Source of the DNA: Archangium_A sp035910535
GTDB lineage: Bacteria > Myxococcota > Myxococcia > Myxococcales > Myxococcaceae
DNA length: 64,000 bases
Assembly (NCBI GenBank): GCA_035910535.1
Contig: JAMHXF010000057.1
Span: forward strand, 4,345-68,344
Reading direction: 5' to 3'
Shown: in pieces, positions 45,856-53,852 of the stretch
Layout: every line of letters begins with the position of its first letter
Position numbering within the stretch: position 1 is the first letter of the stretch
Made by a program: the position numbers and the translations under genes
Notes under the pieces: model-generated
The model's input: the letters and a program-made list of their open reading frames with translations, nothing else
What the model was told of the DNA's origin: nothing
Database searches by the model: none

Positions 45856-47706
45856 ATGAAACGCGCGCTCGCCCTCGCCTCGCTGTTTCTCGTCGCCTGC
45901 CCGCCGGAAAAGCCGATGAGCAAAGGCACGCCGCCGACGAACTTCTGCCCCGGTGGGCCGACGTGCCCCGACGGCAACGACGGCAACTTCACCGTCGGCA
46001 TGGCGAAGTTCGCCATCACGCCGAAACACTTCGAGCGCCCGCGCCCCGACTTCCTCAAGAGCAAGGGCGACATCTGCCCCGAGACCGCGCCGCTGGGCAC
46101 CGACGGCCTGCCGCACTGCGCGGAGCTCATCGACAACGCGTGGAAAGACTGCGGCCACGACGGCATCTGTCTGGGTGACGCGAACTACGTCGCGCCCGAC
46201 GCCGATGGCTCACAGGCCGACGGCAAGCTCGACTGGTTCGTCGACTGTGGCCGCGACCAGAAGTGCCCGGGCGACCCCGGCTACACCGGCCCCGACGCCG
46301 ACGGCACCGAGGGCAACAACAAGTTCGACGGCTTCTGGCTCGCGGGCTTCGGCAACAACATGGCCATGTACGACGTGCACGACGACACGTGGGCGCGCGC
46401 CGTCGTCATGAGCAACGGTGACATCACCATCGCCATCGTCAGCGTCGACTCGGTCGGGCTCTTCAACGACGACATCGTGAAGATGCGCGCGCGCGTGGCG
46501 AAGAAGACGCAGACCCCGCCGGACTTCATCATGGTCTCGTCGACGCACAGCCACGAGACGGCCGACACCATGGGCCAGTGGGGCCCGCGCAGCAGCCTGT
46601 TGCCCGAGCGCGGCGTCGACGACGTGTGGTTCGACCAGGTCGTCATCGAAGGCGTCGCGCAGGCCGTCATCGACGCGCAGCTCTCGGCGAAGCCCGCGAA
46701 GGTCTCCGTCGCGCAGGGAAAAATCGGCGCGCGCACGCGGGAGGTCGTCGCAGATCACCGCGACCCGCAGGTGATGGACGACACCGTCAACGTGCTCAAG
46801 TTCACCGAGAAGGTCAGCGGCGAGGTCATCGGCACGCTCGTCAACTGGGGCTCGCACCCCGAGGCGCTCAGCGACACCAACAACCACTCGTCGTCAGACT
46901 TTCCATGGGCGCTCCGCGAGGCGATGGAGAACGGCGTCTACAACAAGGCAGGTCAGCTGCTGACGCCGGGCGCGGGCGGCATGTGCCTGTTCCTGCAGGG
47001 CAAGGTCGGCGGTCTGCTCGGCCCGCTGCGCTCGAACCCCGTCACCGTCGACGGCGAGATGCCCAAAGCGCGCAGCTACGAGAAGACCAAGGCCATCGGC
47101 GACATCGTGGCCATGACGGCGCTCGAGGCGCTCGGTTCAGCGCAAGACATTCCCGCGCCGCTGCTCGCGTTCGGCCACCAGCCGTTTCTCTTTCGCGTCG
47201 AGAACGCCACGTTCCAGCTGGTGTTCATCAACTTCAGCATCTTGAAGCGCCGGCTCTTCGACTTCGACCGCATCAAGATCATCAGCGAAGAGAACTTTCC
47301 CAAGGTGCAGTCGGAGATTTCCAAGATTCAGCTCGGCCCCGTGCGGCTGCTCGGCGTGCCCGGCGAGCTCTTTCCCGAGCTCGGCATCGGCTACGACCCG
47401 CTGCTCGCGTACGGGGTGCCGCAGATTTCGGAAAGCAACCCGAACCCGCCGGACCTCAGCGCCGCGCCCGGCCCGCCGTACCTCGAGGAGCAGCTGGGCG
47501 GTGAGTTCAACATGATCGTCGGGCTCTCGGGCGACGAGGTCGGCTACCTGGTGCCGCCGTACGACTACAAACTTCACCCGACGCAGCCCTACGGCGAGCA
47601 GGCCGAAGGTCACCACTACGAAGAGACCAACTCGCTGGGTCCGTCGACGGTGCCGACGATGCTCGAGCAGTGCGAGAAGTTGTTGTCGTGGGAGCCGGGG
47701 CTCTGA
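45856..47706 (+). CDS. Neutral-ceramidase-like lipoprotein with EF-hand-like loops
   Basis: 616 residues from the ATG at 45856 (MKRALALASLFLVACPPEKP), lipobox LVAC. The ceramidase N-terminal pattern is visible: FTVGMAKFAITPKHFERP, VVMSNGDITIAIVSVDSVGL, VSSTHSHETADTMGQWGP and TLVNWGSHPEALSD, the last two carrying the likely zinc-binding His. Inserted near residues 115-128 and 147-160 are two Asp-rich loops (PDADGSQADGKLDWF and PDADGTEGNNKFDGF) of EF-hand or dockerin type that probably bind Ca2+. It may hydrolyse N-acyl lipids outside the inner membrane. Substrate inferred from family only. Confidence 0.82.
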   Translation: MKRALALASLFLVACPPEKPMSKGTPPTNFCPGGPTCPDGNDGNFTVGMAKFAITPKHFERPRPDFLKSKGDICPETAPLGTDGLPHCAELIDNAWKDCGHDGICLGDANYVAPDADGSQADGKLDWFVDCGRDQKCPGDPGYTGPDADGTEGNNKFDGFWLAGFGNNMAMYDVHDDTWARAVVMSNGDITIAIVSVDSVGLFNDDIVKMRARVAKKTQTPPDFIMVSSTHSHETADTMGQWGPRSSLLPERGVDDVWFDQVVIEGVAQAVIDAQLSAKPAKVSVAQGKIGARTREVVADHRDPQVMDDTVNVLKFTEKVSGEVIGTLVNWGSHPEALSDTNNHSSSDFPWALREAMENGVYNKAGQLLTPGAGGMCLFLQGKVGGLLGPLRSNPVTVDGEMPKARSYEKTKAIGDIVAMTALEALGSAQDIPAPLLAFGHQPFLFRVENATFQLVFINFSILKRRLFDFDRIKIISEENFPKVQSEISKIQLGPVRLLGVPGELFPELGIGYDPLLAYGVPQISESNPNPPDLSAAPGPPYLEEQLGGEFNMIVGLSGDEVGYLVPPYDYKLHPTQPYGEQAEGHHYEETNSLGPSTVPTMLEQCEKLLSWEPGL

Positions 47707-48379
47707 CGCCACCGATGCGCACCGTGGCCTGCTTCATCACGAAGTCGATGGCCACGGCATGCCACGCCACCTGAGTCGCTGCTTCGTCGGCGCCGAAGCT
47801 CAGCGACGCGTCCCGCACGAGCTCGGTGACGTCGCTGTGAGCCAGTGACAGCGACTCCTGCTCGACGATGGCGCGCAGCACAGCAGCGCGTTGCAACGCT
47901 CGCCGCGTCTCGTGACGGAGCGCGCCGCGCCGCTGCACTTCCCGCTCGAGCTGCGCGTCGTCGATGACCGGGTCAACGCGCGCGACGAGCGCATCAAGCG
48001 CCTGCTCCTGCGCGGCGCGCCAACACGCGTGCGCGCGCTCCAGCTCGAGCTCTTCGAAGAGCCGCTCGAGCAACGCGTCGACGTCACGCACACCGGTGCG
48101 CCGCGTGAGCTCCTCGTCGCTGACGGTCAACACCTCGCAGACCACTGCCGTGCCCACACGCGCCCCCACCTCGAGGTGACCGTCGCGCTCATCACCCGGC
48201 GCGATGCGCTCGTCGGGGCCACGCGCACGGCGCGGCGCGACTGAACGAATGAGCACCTGCAACCGCTCGATGACGTCAACCTCCGTCACCGGCTCGGGGC
48301 CGGGCACCGACACTTCGAGCGCTCGCAGCGAGACGCGCCGCGATTTACGAGAAGACGACCGGGGCTCCGTTCTGGGCAC
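47507..48379 (-). CDS. Trigger-factor-like protein, probably truncated or decaying
   Basis: 290 codons from a GTG at 48379. Residues 20-60 (VSVPGPEPVTEVDVIERLQV) match the linker that follows the ribosome-binding domain of trigger factor, and about 90-215 match its C-terminal chaperone domain: SDEELTRRTGVRDVDALLER, LERAHACWRAAQEQALDALV, and the closing VAWHAVAIDFVMKQATVRI. The N-terminal ribosome-binding domain and most of the FKBP domain are missing. After the chaperone domain the frame runs on for about 70 Arg/Ser-rich residues antisense to the ceramidase-like gene (200-bp overlap), which is unlikely to be real. Either a short TF-like chaperone with a lost stop or a pseudogene. The interval holds no better frame. 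Confidence 0.5.
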   Translation of the reverse strand: MPRTEPRSSSRKSRRVSLRALEVSVPGPEPVTEVDVIERLQVLIRSVAPRRARGPDERIAPGDERDGHLEVGARVGTAVVCEVLTVSDEELTRRTGVRDVDALLERLFEELELERAHACWRAAQEQALDALVARVDPVIDDAQLEREVQRRGALRHETRRALQRAAVLRAIVEQESLSLAHSDVTELVRDASLSFGADEAATQVAWHAVAIDFVMKQATVRIGGVRAPAPTTTTSRTARASSAPSTDPASWSLRSGDLRPARRRAASGEVCSRTAAPGSRPRRPRARRSC

Positions 48380-48410
48380 GGCTCACCTACGCCGGGCCGT
48401 GAACGATGTT

Positions 48411-49307
48411 TCACGGAGGCAAGACGACCGGCTGCGACTCCGGCTCAGGAGGCGGCATCGGAGGGGGCGGCGGCAGGGGCGCGTCTTCAATACGAGGCGC
48501 AGCGCCGGGCGGTTTGGGGTCGAGGTCGGCGAAGCGCACCGACAGCCCACCGCTGACAGGAATTCGCGCGCCGACCTCGGTGAGCGGCACCAACACCTCG
48601 GCGGCGACCGAGAAGCCCGACAGCGGCCGCCACGACAGCCCGGCAGAGACCATCGACAACACGCCGATTGTCGTTCGCCCGTCGCTCGAGCTGCTGCAGC
48701 CGAAGTCGCACCGCTGGCTCTGCACGCCGTCCGCGTCGCTGATGGGGCCGGTGCCGAGCGTGACGCCCACCCAGGGCCGAAAGCGCTGCAGCGACGCGAA
48801 GAAGCTCAAGCCGCCGGTGAGCCCCGGCAACACGTACACCTTGTCGTCGACGAAGAGCCCACCCGAGCGCACCGGGAGCAGCGAGAGGCCGAGCTCTCCG
48901 GCGACGGTGAGCCCCACGTACGGGTTGAACGGCACGTCGTGCGCGACGCTCACGGCACCGGTCACGGTGAAGGCTTCGCTGCTCGGTGAAAGGGCGCCCG
49001 GCGGCCCGTCGAAGCCTGCGGCCGTGAAGCCGAAGTTCAACGTCCCACCCAGCGACGTGCGCCCATCGCGGAAGCGCGCGAGGCCTCCTCCTTCAATTTG
49101 AAACGCGGGGAACCCGAGCCCGTTCGCGGGGTTCGGCTCGGGCGGCGCGAACAACTTTCGAACGCCGACCCCGACACCGCTCGCGCCGGTGAAGCCCAGC
49201 GGCGCCGTGGGAATCGTCGACAGCCCGATGCGGCGAGACGCCATGCTCGTTGACGTCGTCGTGCAGCCGCTGAGCGCCACCAGGCCCACCACCGTCACCC
49301 ATTTCAT
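48411..49307 (-). CDS. Outer-membrane beta-barrel-like lipoprotein
   Basis: 298 residues from the ATG at 49307 (MKWVTVVGLVALSGCTTTST), lipobox ALSGC. The mature part has repeated Gly/Val/Phe-rich amphipathic strands (LGGTLNFGFTAAGFDGPPGA; FNPYVGLTVAGELGLSLLPV; FRPWVGVTLGTGPISDADGV) typical of a small barrel. The C-terminus is proline-rich (PLPPPPPMPPPEPESQPVVL). One CDFGCSSSSDG loop may hold a disulfide. No named family. Stands alone on the minus strand. Confidence 0.72.
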   Translation of the reverse strand: MKWVTVVGLVALSGCTTTSTSMASRRIGLSTIPTAPLGFTGASGVGVGVRKLFAPPEPNPANGLGFPAFQIEGGGLARFRDGRTSLGGTLNFGFTAAGFDGPPGALSPSSEAFTVTGAVSVAHDVPFNPYVGLTVAGELGLSLLPVRSGGLFVDDKVYVLPGLTGGLSFFASLQRFRPWVGVTLGTGPISDADGVQSQRCDFGCSSSSDGRTTIGVLSMVSAGLSWRPLSGFSVAAEVLVPLTEVGARIPVSGGLSVRFADLDPKPPGAAPRIEDAPLPPPPPMPPPEPESQPVVLPP

Positions 49308-49470
49308 GCGCGCGACGTGAGCAAGCGCCGCGCCGACGAGAAGCCCAACCACACGAGGTGGTTACGCACCGAATGCGCTCGAGGCGCGCAACGAAGCCGA
49401 CATGAATGTCAGCGTCGGGGGATGTAACGACGTGTTGCGACGGCTGACTCGGGTCGGTACTGAAGACCCC

Positions 49471-50721
49471 ATGAAGGTCGCAGTCATCGGTGGAGGCGTC
49501 GGCGGTTTGACGCTTGGCACCGCGCTCCGCAGCGCCAACGTCGACGTCACGGTATTCGAAGCAAGCCGCACGTCTGACGGTCGTAAGCAGGCAGGTCGTC
49601 TGGTCGTCGCCGAAGCGGGCCTGGCGGCGCTCGCGCAGTGCACACCTGCACACCTCTTCAGCGCCATCACGGCGACGGGCGGCGCGACGAGCCGCGGCCT
49701 GTCGGTGCGCGACGAGACGATGCGCCTGCTCAGCCGCACGCCGGTGCCCGCCGACATCGGGGCGCAGTTGCTGGCGGTGGATCGCCAGACGCTGCGCGAC
49801 CTGCTCATCGTGGGGCTCGGAGACCAATACAGAGACGGGAAGACCTTCGTCGGCTACCTCCCGCGCCCCGACGGCCGCTACGACGTGCACTTCAGCGACG
49901 GCGTGCCCTTCGTGGCCGATGTCGTGGTGGGCGCCGATGGCATCGGGTCGGCCGTGCGTCGTCTCCGCGCACCGCAGTGGCAGCTCGAGCAGGTCTCGAC
50001 GGTGACGCTGTGTGGAAGGTTGCCGCTCGGGCCGCTGTCGCTGCTGCCGCGTGAGGTGCTCAGCGACGACACGGTCGTCGTCGCGCGCGACACCGCGACG
50101 ATGGTGCTGGCGCCCTTCCAGTTCAAAGACAGCGCGACGGCGACCTTCACACGAGAGAGCCACGGGCGAACGCTGCCGCAGAACTACCTGCAGTGGACGT
50201 ACACCGCCCCACGCGCGTCTTTCGAAGACGCCGACGGCCTCACGCAGCTCAAGGGCCGCGAGTTGCACCTGCTGGCCCGCGCGCGCGCGAAAGACTTCGC
50301 GCCCGAGCTGCGCGGCATCATCGAGCAGACGGAGCCCGACTCTGTGTCGCTGCGGCCGGCCATGCACACCGCAGGCATTCCCGACTGGAAGCCTGAAGCC
50401 GTGAGCCTGCTTGGCGACGCGCTGCACCCGTTGCCGGCGACGGCGCCCATCGGGGTGAACATCACGATTCAAGGCGCGCACCTGCTCGCCACCGAGCTGC
50501 TCAAGGCGCGTGAAGGCAAGCCGCTGCTCGAGGCCATCAGCGACGCAGAAAAAGAGCTGCGCGCGATTTCTGCGAAGGCCATCGAAGACGCGCGGCGCGT
50601 TCACGAGATGACGGTGGGCGGCGCCGACTGGCTGCGGCGGCTGCGCGCGCGCTTCGTGCCGTCGATGGTGAAGTTCGACCTGTGGAAGCGCCGCCGCGCG
50701 AACGTCACTTCGAACGTTTGA
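49471..50721 (+). CDS. FAD-dependent monooxygenase
   Basis: 416 residues from the ATG at 49471 (MKVAVIGGGVGGLTLGTALR). The dinucleotide-binding GxGxxG is at 7-12 and VTVFEASR ends the first strand-helix-strand. The second FAD motif is VVVGADGIGSAVR near 155 and the third is SLLGDALHPLPATAPIGVNI near 300, so this is a group A (PHBH-like) flavin hydroxylase of normal length. The substrate, probably an aromatic or polyketide compound, is not evident. Its end overlaps the convergent kinase gene by 17 bp. The C-terminal 60 residues are charged and helical. Confidence 0.9.
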   Translation: MKVAVIGGGVGGLTLGTALRSANVDVTVFEASRTSDGRKQAGRLVVAEAGLAALAQCTPAHLFSAITATGGATSRGLSVRDETMRLLSRTPVPADIGAQLLAVDRQTLRDLLIVGLGDQYRDGKTFVGYLPRPDGRYDVHFSDGVPFVADVVVGADGIGSAVRRLRAPQWQLEQVSTVTLCGRLPLGPLSLLPREVLSDDTVVVARDTATMVLAPFQFKDSATATFTRESHGRTLPQNYLQWTYTAPRASFEDADGLTQLKGRELHLLARARAKDFAPELRGIIEQTEPDSVSLRPAMHTAGIPDWKPEAVSLLGDALHPLPATAPIGVNITIQGAHLLATELLKAREGKPLLEAISDAEKELRAISAKAIEDARRVHEMTVGGADWLRRLRARFVPSMVKFDLWKRRRANVTSNV

Positions 50722-52414
50722 TGGCGCGAAGCGCGTCGGCGGCTTCGTCTTGCCCGCAGTTGCGGCCTTCTTCTTTCGACGACTCCGAGAGCTCGCGGAG
50801 CGCGTCGACGTGCGCCGCATCACCCAGCTGACCCAGGCGCTTCGAGGCCGCCGCGCGCACGTCACACGACTTCGACTGCAGCGAGGCTGCGTAGCGCTCA
50901 CTCAGGTCGAGGCGCTCGACGCGGCGCTGCGCGTCGAGGTAGCGGAGCGCACCCCACTGCCGCGCTGACGAAGGACCCGCAGCGAACGCGCGCAACGTGT
51001 CGTCGACCAGCACCGGCGGCAACATCGCCAGCCACTCGTTGACCTCCACGTCGGCTTCAGCCGCGGCGTAGTTCTCGACGAGCATCTCCAGCGCGGCCGC
51101 GCGGGCGGGGAAGAGCGCCTGGTACGGCGTGGCCCGCAGAATCGCGCGCGCGTCTTCTTCACGACCCAGCTCGTGCAACGCGCCGACCTTCAGGGAGAGC
51201 AGCGGAGGCCCCAGGCCCCTGGCGCCCGGCAACGCGGTGTCGATGGTGGTGAGCGCCTCCGCCGGCTTGCCCGCAGCGAGCTCTGCTTCGGCGCGCTCGA
51301 CGGGGCTCGGCGGCCACAGCGCCCACGCGGCGGGCACGCACAACGTCAACGCAGCGGTGATGGCGAGGCTCTGCTTGAAGGGTTTGTCGAGACGACGCGC
51401 GAAGCGGCCGACCGACTCGACGCCCTGCAGGCTGCGCGCGGTGACGGACTGCGCGGTGTCCTTCACCGCCGAGAGCGTCTGCGTGGTGACCGCGTTGAGC
51501 ACCATGCGCGTCTGCGTCGAGAGCGCGAGCTGCTCGGGCGTCAACATGCCCTTGAGCGCGGTGACGAGCGCCGCCGCGTCGTCGGGGCGGTTGCCGGGCT
51601 TCTTCTCGAGGCACGCCGCGATGAACTTCACCAACGAAGGGAACTCGCGCAGCGTCGGCGAGACGTCATCGAGCGCGGGCGCGACGTCGCGAACGTGCTG
51701 CTCGAGGTACTGCCGCGCCTCGGGCCCTCGAAACGGCAACACGCCGGTGAGCATGCGGAAGGCGACGACGGCGAAGGAATACACGTCGGTGCGCGTGTCG
51801 ACCTCGCGCGCCATCGCCTGCTCTGGAGCGACGTACGCGGGCGTGCCCACGGCCTGCCCCGGCACGCTCAGGAACGGGTCGCTCCCATCGGGCAGCGGCG
51901 CCGACGTACCGGGGTCGGTGTCGAGCTCCATCAAGCGCGCGATGCCGAAGTCGAGCAGCCGCGCCTGCTCACCGCGCGGCCCCATGCCGATGACGATGTT
52001 CTGCGGCTTCAGGTCACGGTGAATGATGCCGCGCTGGTGGACCGCGCTCAGGCCCTCTGCGAGCTGCAGCAACACACGCATCGCGCGCCGAGGCTCGAAG
52101 GGGCCGTCTTTGAGCGCCTGCTCCAACGTGAGGCCGTCGGCGAGCTCGAGCACCAGCACGGTGCCGTCGCGCTTGTTGCTCTCGAAGTCGATGACGCGCA
52201 CCACGTTGGGGTGGTCGACCGTCGAGAGCAGCTGCGCTTCGCGACGGAAACGCTCGGCCATTGCGGGCTGCGCCGACAGGTCGCGCTTGAGCACCTTGAG
52301 CGCGACGTTGCGCTTGAGCGAGACCTGCTCGGCGAGAAACACCTCCGCCATGCCGCCTCCGCCGAGGTGGCGGATCAGCTTGAAGCGCCCTCCGAGAACG
52401 AGCCGGTCAGACAC
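50705..52414 (-). CDS. Membrane-anchored Ser/Thr protein kinase with C-terminal repeats
   Basis: 569 residues. The eukaryotic-type kinase domain (10-290) has all key elements: Gly-loop LGGGGMAEVF, Lys40 in NVALKVLK, HRDLKPQN (catalytic Asp134), DFG at 155-157 and APEQ at 196-199. A linker leads to one membrane helix at about 348-367 (SLAITAALTLCVPAAWALWP). Behind it are TPR-like helices (AEAELAAGKPAEALTTIDTA; LGREEDARAILRATP) and HEAT-like helices (AASKRLGQLGDAAHVDALRE). Typical of the large myxobacterial kinase family; the sensor part would be periplasmic. Targets unknown. Confidence 0.95.
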   Translation of the reverse strand: MSDRLVLGGRFKLIRHLGGGGMAEVFLAEQVSLKRNVALKVLKRDLSAQPAMAERFRREAQLLSTVDHPNVVRVIDFESNKRDGTVLVLELADGLTLEQALKDGPFEPRRAMRVLLQLAEGLSAVHQRGIIHRDLKPQNIVIGMGPRGEQARLLDFGIARLMELDTDPGTSAPLPDGSDPFLSVPGQAVGTPAYVAPEQAMAREVDTRTDVYSFAVVAFRMLTGVLPFRGPEARQYLEQHVRDVAPALDDVSPTLREFPSLVKFIAACLEKKPGNRPDDAAALVTALKGMLTPEQLALSTQTRMVLNAVTTQTLSAVKDTAQSVTARSLQGVESVGRFARRLDKPFKQSLAITAALTLCVPAAWALWPPSPVERAEAELAAGKPAEALTTIDTALPGARGLGPPLLSLKVGALHELGREEDARAILRATPYQALFPARAAALEMLVENYAAAEADVEVNEWLAMLPPVLVDDTLRAFAAGPSSARQWGALRYLDAQRRVERLDLSERYAASLQSKSCDVRAAASKRLGQLGDAAHVDALRELSESSKEEGRNCGQDEAADALRAIKRSK

Positions 52415-52464
52415 GGGAGCGGCACCCTACCCGTGATTTTCGGAGACGAGGTTGACGCAGTGAT

Positions 52465-52482
52465 GCACTACATATGTAGTGC
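52465..52482. promoter_or_regulatory. Perfect palindromic operator of the toxin-antitoxin operon
   Basis: GCACTACATATGTAGTGC is an 18-bp perfect palindrome ending 5 bp before the antitoxin ATG. The position is as expected for autoregulation by a ribbon-helix-helix antitoxin. It overlaps the space where the promoter and ribosome site must lie. Confidence 0.7.
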
Positions 52483-52487
52483 GCCGC

Positions 52488-52742
52488 ATGAAGACAGCGC
52501 TTCTTCCCGCGACCCGCGTGACACCGGCGCTCAGACGCAAGCTCGAGTCTCTGCTGGGTGAAGGCGAAACCGTCTCGGCCTTCATCGAGTCTGCTGTGGT
52601 TCGGCAAACTGAGCTGCGCGCGGCGCAACGCGCATTCATCGAGCGAGGCCTGGAGGCTGAACGCGAAGGCGATTGGGTGACACCCGCGCAGGTGTACGCC
52701 GCGGTTCGCAAAGCAGCTCCACCTCGGAAGTCGCGCAAGTGA
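52488..52742 (+). CDS. Antitoxin, ribbon-helix-helix (ParD or YlcI/YnfO-like)
   Basis: 84 residues from the ATG at 52488 (MKTALLPATRVTPALRRKLE); a GTG at 52479 lies inside the operator and is unlikely. A beta strand at the N-terminus plus GEGETVSAFIESAVVRQTEL is the usual ribbon-helix-helix pattern of a DNA-binding antitoxin. The rest (RGLEAEREGDWVTPAQVYAA) is the toxin-wrapping tail. It is followed at once by the toxin gene with a 4-nt overlap, and preceded by an 18-bp palindrome. Family assigned by pattern and context. Confidence 0.85.
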   Translation: MKTALLPATRVTPALRRKLESLLGEGETVSAFIESAVVRQTELRAAQRAFIERGLEAEREGDWVTPAQVYAAVRKAAPPRKSRK

Positions 52743-53050
52743 AGCGATACCGGGTGCGATTCACCCGGACTGCGCTCGAAGACGTGAGTCGCATCACCGA
52801 ACATCTCGTGAAGCATGAAGCAGCAGACCCGCTTCTCGGTGAGCGATGTGTCCGCCGCGGCGTACGGGTACTTGCGCAACTTCCGTTCGTCGGCCGCCCC
52901 GCCCAGGGGCTTGCAGAGCTCGACGCGACGCTTCGTGAACTCGTTCTTCCGGCCGGAGAGAGCGGCTACGTCCTTCTCTATCGCGTGGGCCCCGGCCAAC
53001 TCGTCAGCGTGCTCGCCGCGCGACACCAGCGCGAAGAGCACTACCACTGA
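52739..53050 (+). CDS. RelE/ParE-family toxin
   Basis: 103 residues from a GTG at 52739 (VKRYRVRFTRTALEDVSRIT), whose GTGA overlaps the antitoxin stop. The ParE/RelE fold is clear: FTRTALEDVSRITEHLVKHE at the N-terminus, then LPFVGRPAQGLAELDATLRE, LVLPAGESGYVLLYRV and a closing LVSVLAARHQREEHY. ParE members poison gyrase, RelE members cleave mRNA; which applies cannot be told. It ends 1 bp before the convergent phosphodiesterase stop. Confidence 0.9.
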   Translation: MKRYRVRFTRTALEDVSRITEHLVKHEAADPLLGERCVRRGVRVLAQLPFVGRPAQGLAELDATLRELVLPAGESGYVLLYRVGPGQLVSVLAARHQREEHYH

Positions 53051-53051
53051 G

Positions 53052-53852
53052 CTACTCCGCGAAGACCTGCGCGAGGTCGGCGAGCTTGTCGGTGTTCACG
53101 AAGTCGACCCCGGCGGCTCGCGCGGCGCGCCAGTACTCGGGCGTGTCGGGGTTGCTGAAGATGCGCAGCACCCGCCCGTTGGCGTGAGCGCCGTTCACCA
53201 GGTTCTCGAGCTGGCGCTTCTGCGTCACCGGCAAGCTTCCTTGACCGTCCCACTGCATGAAGGCCCAGTAATTCACGGCGTACGCGCGCCACTTCCCGTC
53301 GGCAGCTGCATCAGTCGCTTTGTAGTCATTGCTGTCACGCGCGAAGGGCCTCGGCGCCGCGCCATTGACCATCGCCTTCTTGCCGCCGTCGTCTCCGGTC
53401 AGGAACACCGTCACGGCGCCCTTCGTCACCACGCCTGAGTCATCGAACGTCGTCAGCCAGGCGCGCGCAGCGAGTGAAGCCGCGACCGCGTTCTGCAACT
53501 GCGCGTTGCCCTGCTTCAAGTCGACCCACAGGTAGAACATCGCGCCGTCGCCGTGCACGCTGCCGTTGTTGGCGGCGATGCGCTCCTCGAGCGGCTGCAA
53601 ATACAGCGCGTCGAGAGAGCCTCTGTACGGCGCGCCTCCGTGTGACACGCCGACGTCAGCACCGTCGAGCCACACGTCGGCCTCGACGCTTTGAAAGCCC
53701 TGGTCGAGCGCGTCGAACAACGGGCGGGCGTGCTCGTAGTCGTTGTGCGCGTGCTTGAAGACGGTCGCCGGCAGCGGCCCCGCGTCGACGTCAGGGAGGA
53801 CTGGCGGGCACGCCGAGAGCAGCAGCAGGAGAGCGGGTGAGCTGAATCTCAT
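53052..53852 (-). CDS. GDPD/PI-PLC-like phosphodiesterase lipoprotein
   Basis: 266 residues from the ATG at 53852. Signal MRFSSPALLLLLSACPPVLP, lipobox LLSAC. The mature protein opens with FKHAHNDYEHARPLFDALDQ and GFQSVEADVWLDGADVGVSH, the TIM-barrel start of glycerophosphodiester phosphodiesterases with catalytic His, Glu and Asp. The family subset beginning with HAHNDY is often called PI-PLC/GDPD-like. It ends with RAARAAGVDFVNTDKLADLA, the usual last strand. It should cleave phosphodiesters of lipids in the periplasm. Overlaps the end of the CapA-like gene by 62 bp on the same strand. Confidence 0.88.
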   Translation of the reverse strand: MRFSSPALLLLLSACPPVLPDVDAGPLPATVFKHAHNDYEHARPLFDALDQGFQSVEADVWLDGADVGVSHGGAPYRGSLDALYLQPLEERIAANNGSVHGDGAMFYLWVDLKQGNAQLQNAVAASLAARAWLTTFDDSGVVTKGAVTVFLTGDDGGKKAMVNGAAPRPFARDSNDYKATDAAADGKWRAYAVNYWAFMQWDGQGSLPVTQKRQLENLVNGAHANGRVLRIFSNPDTPEYWRAARAAGVDFVNTDKLADLAQVFAE

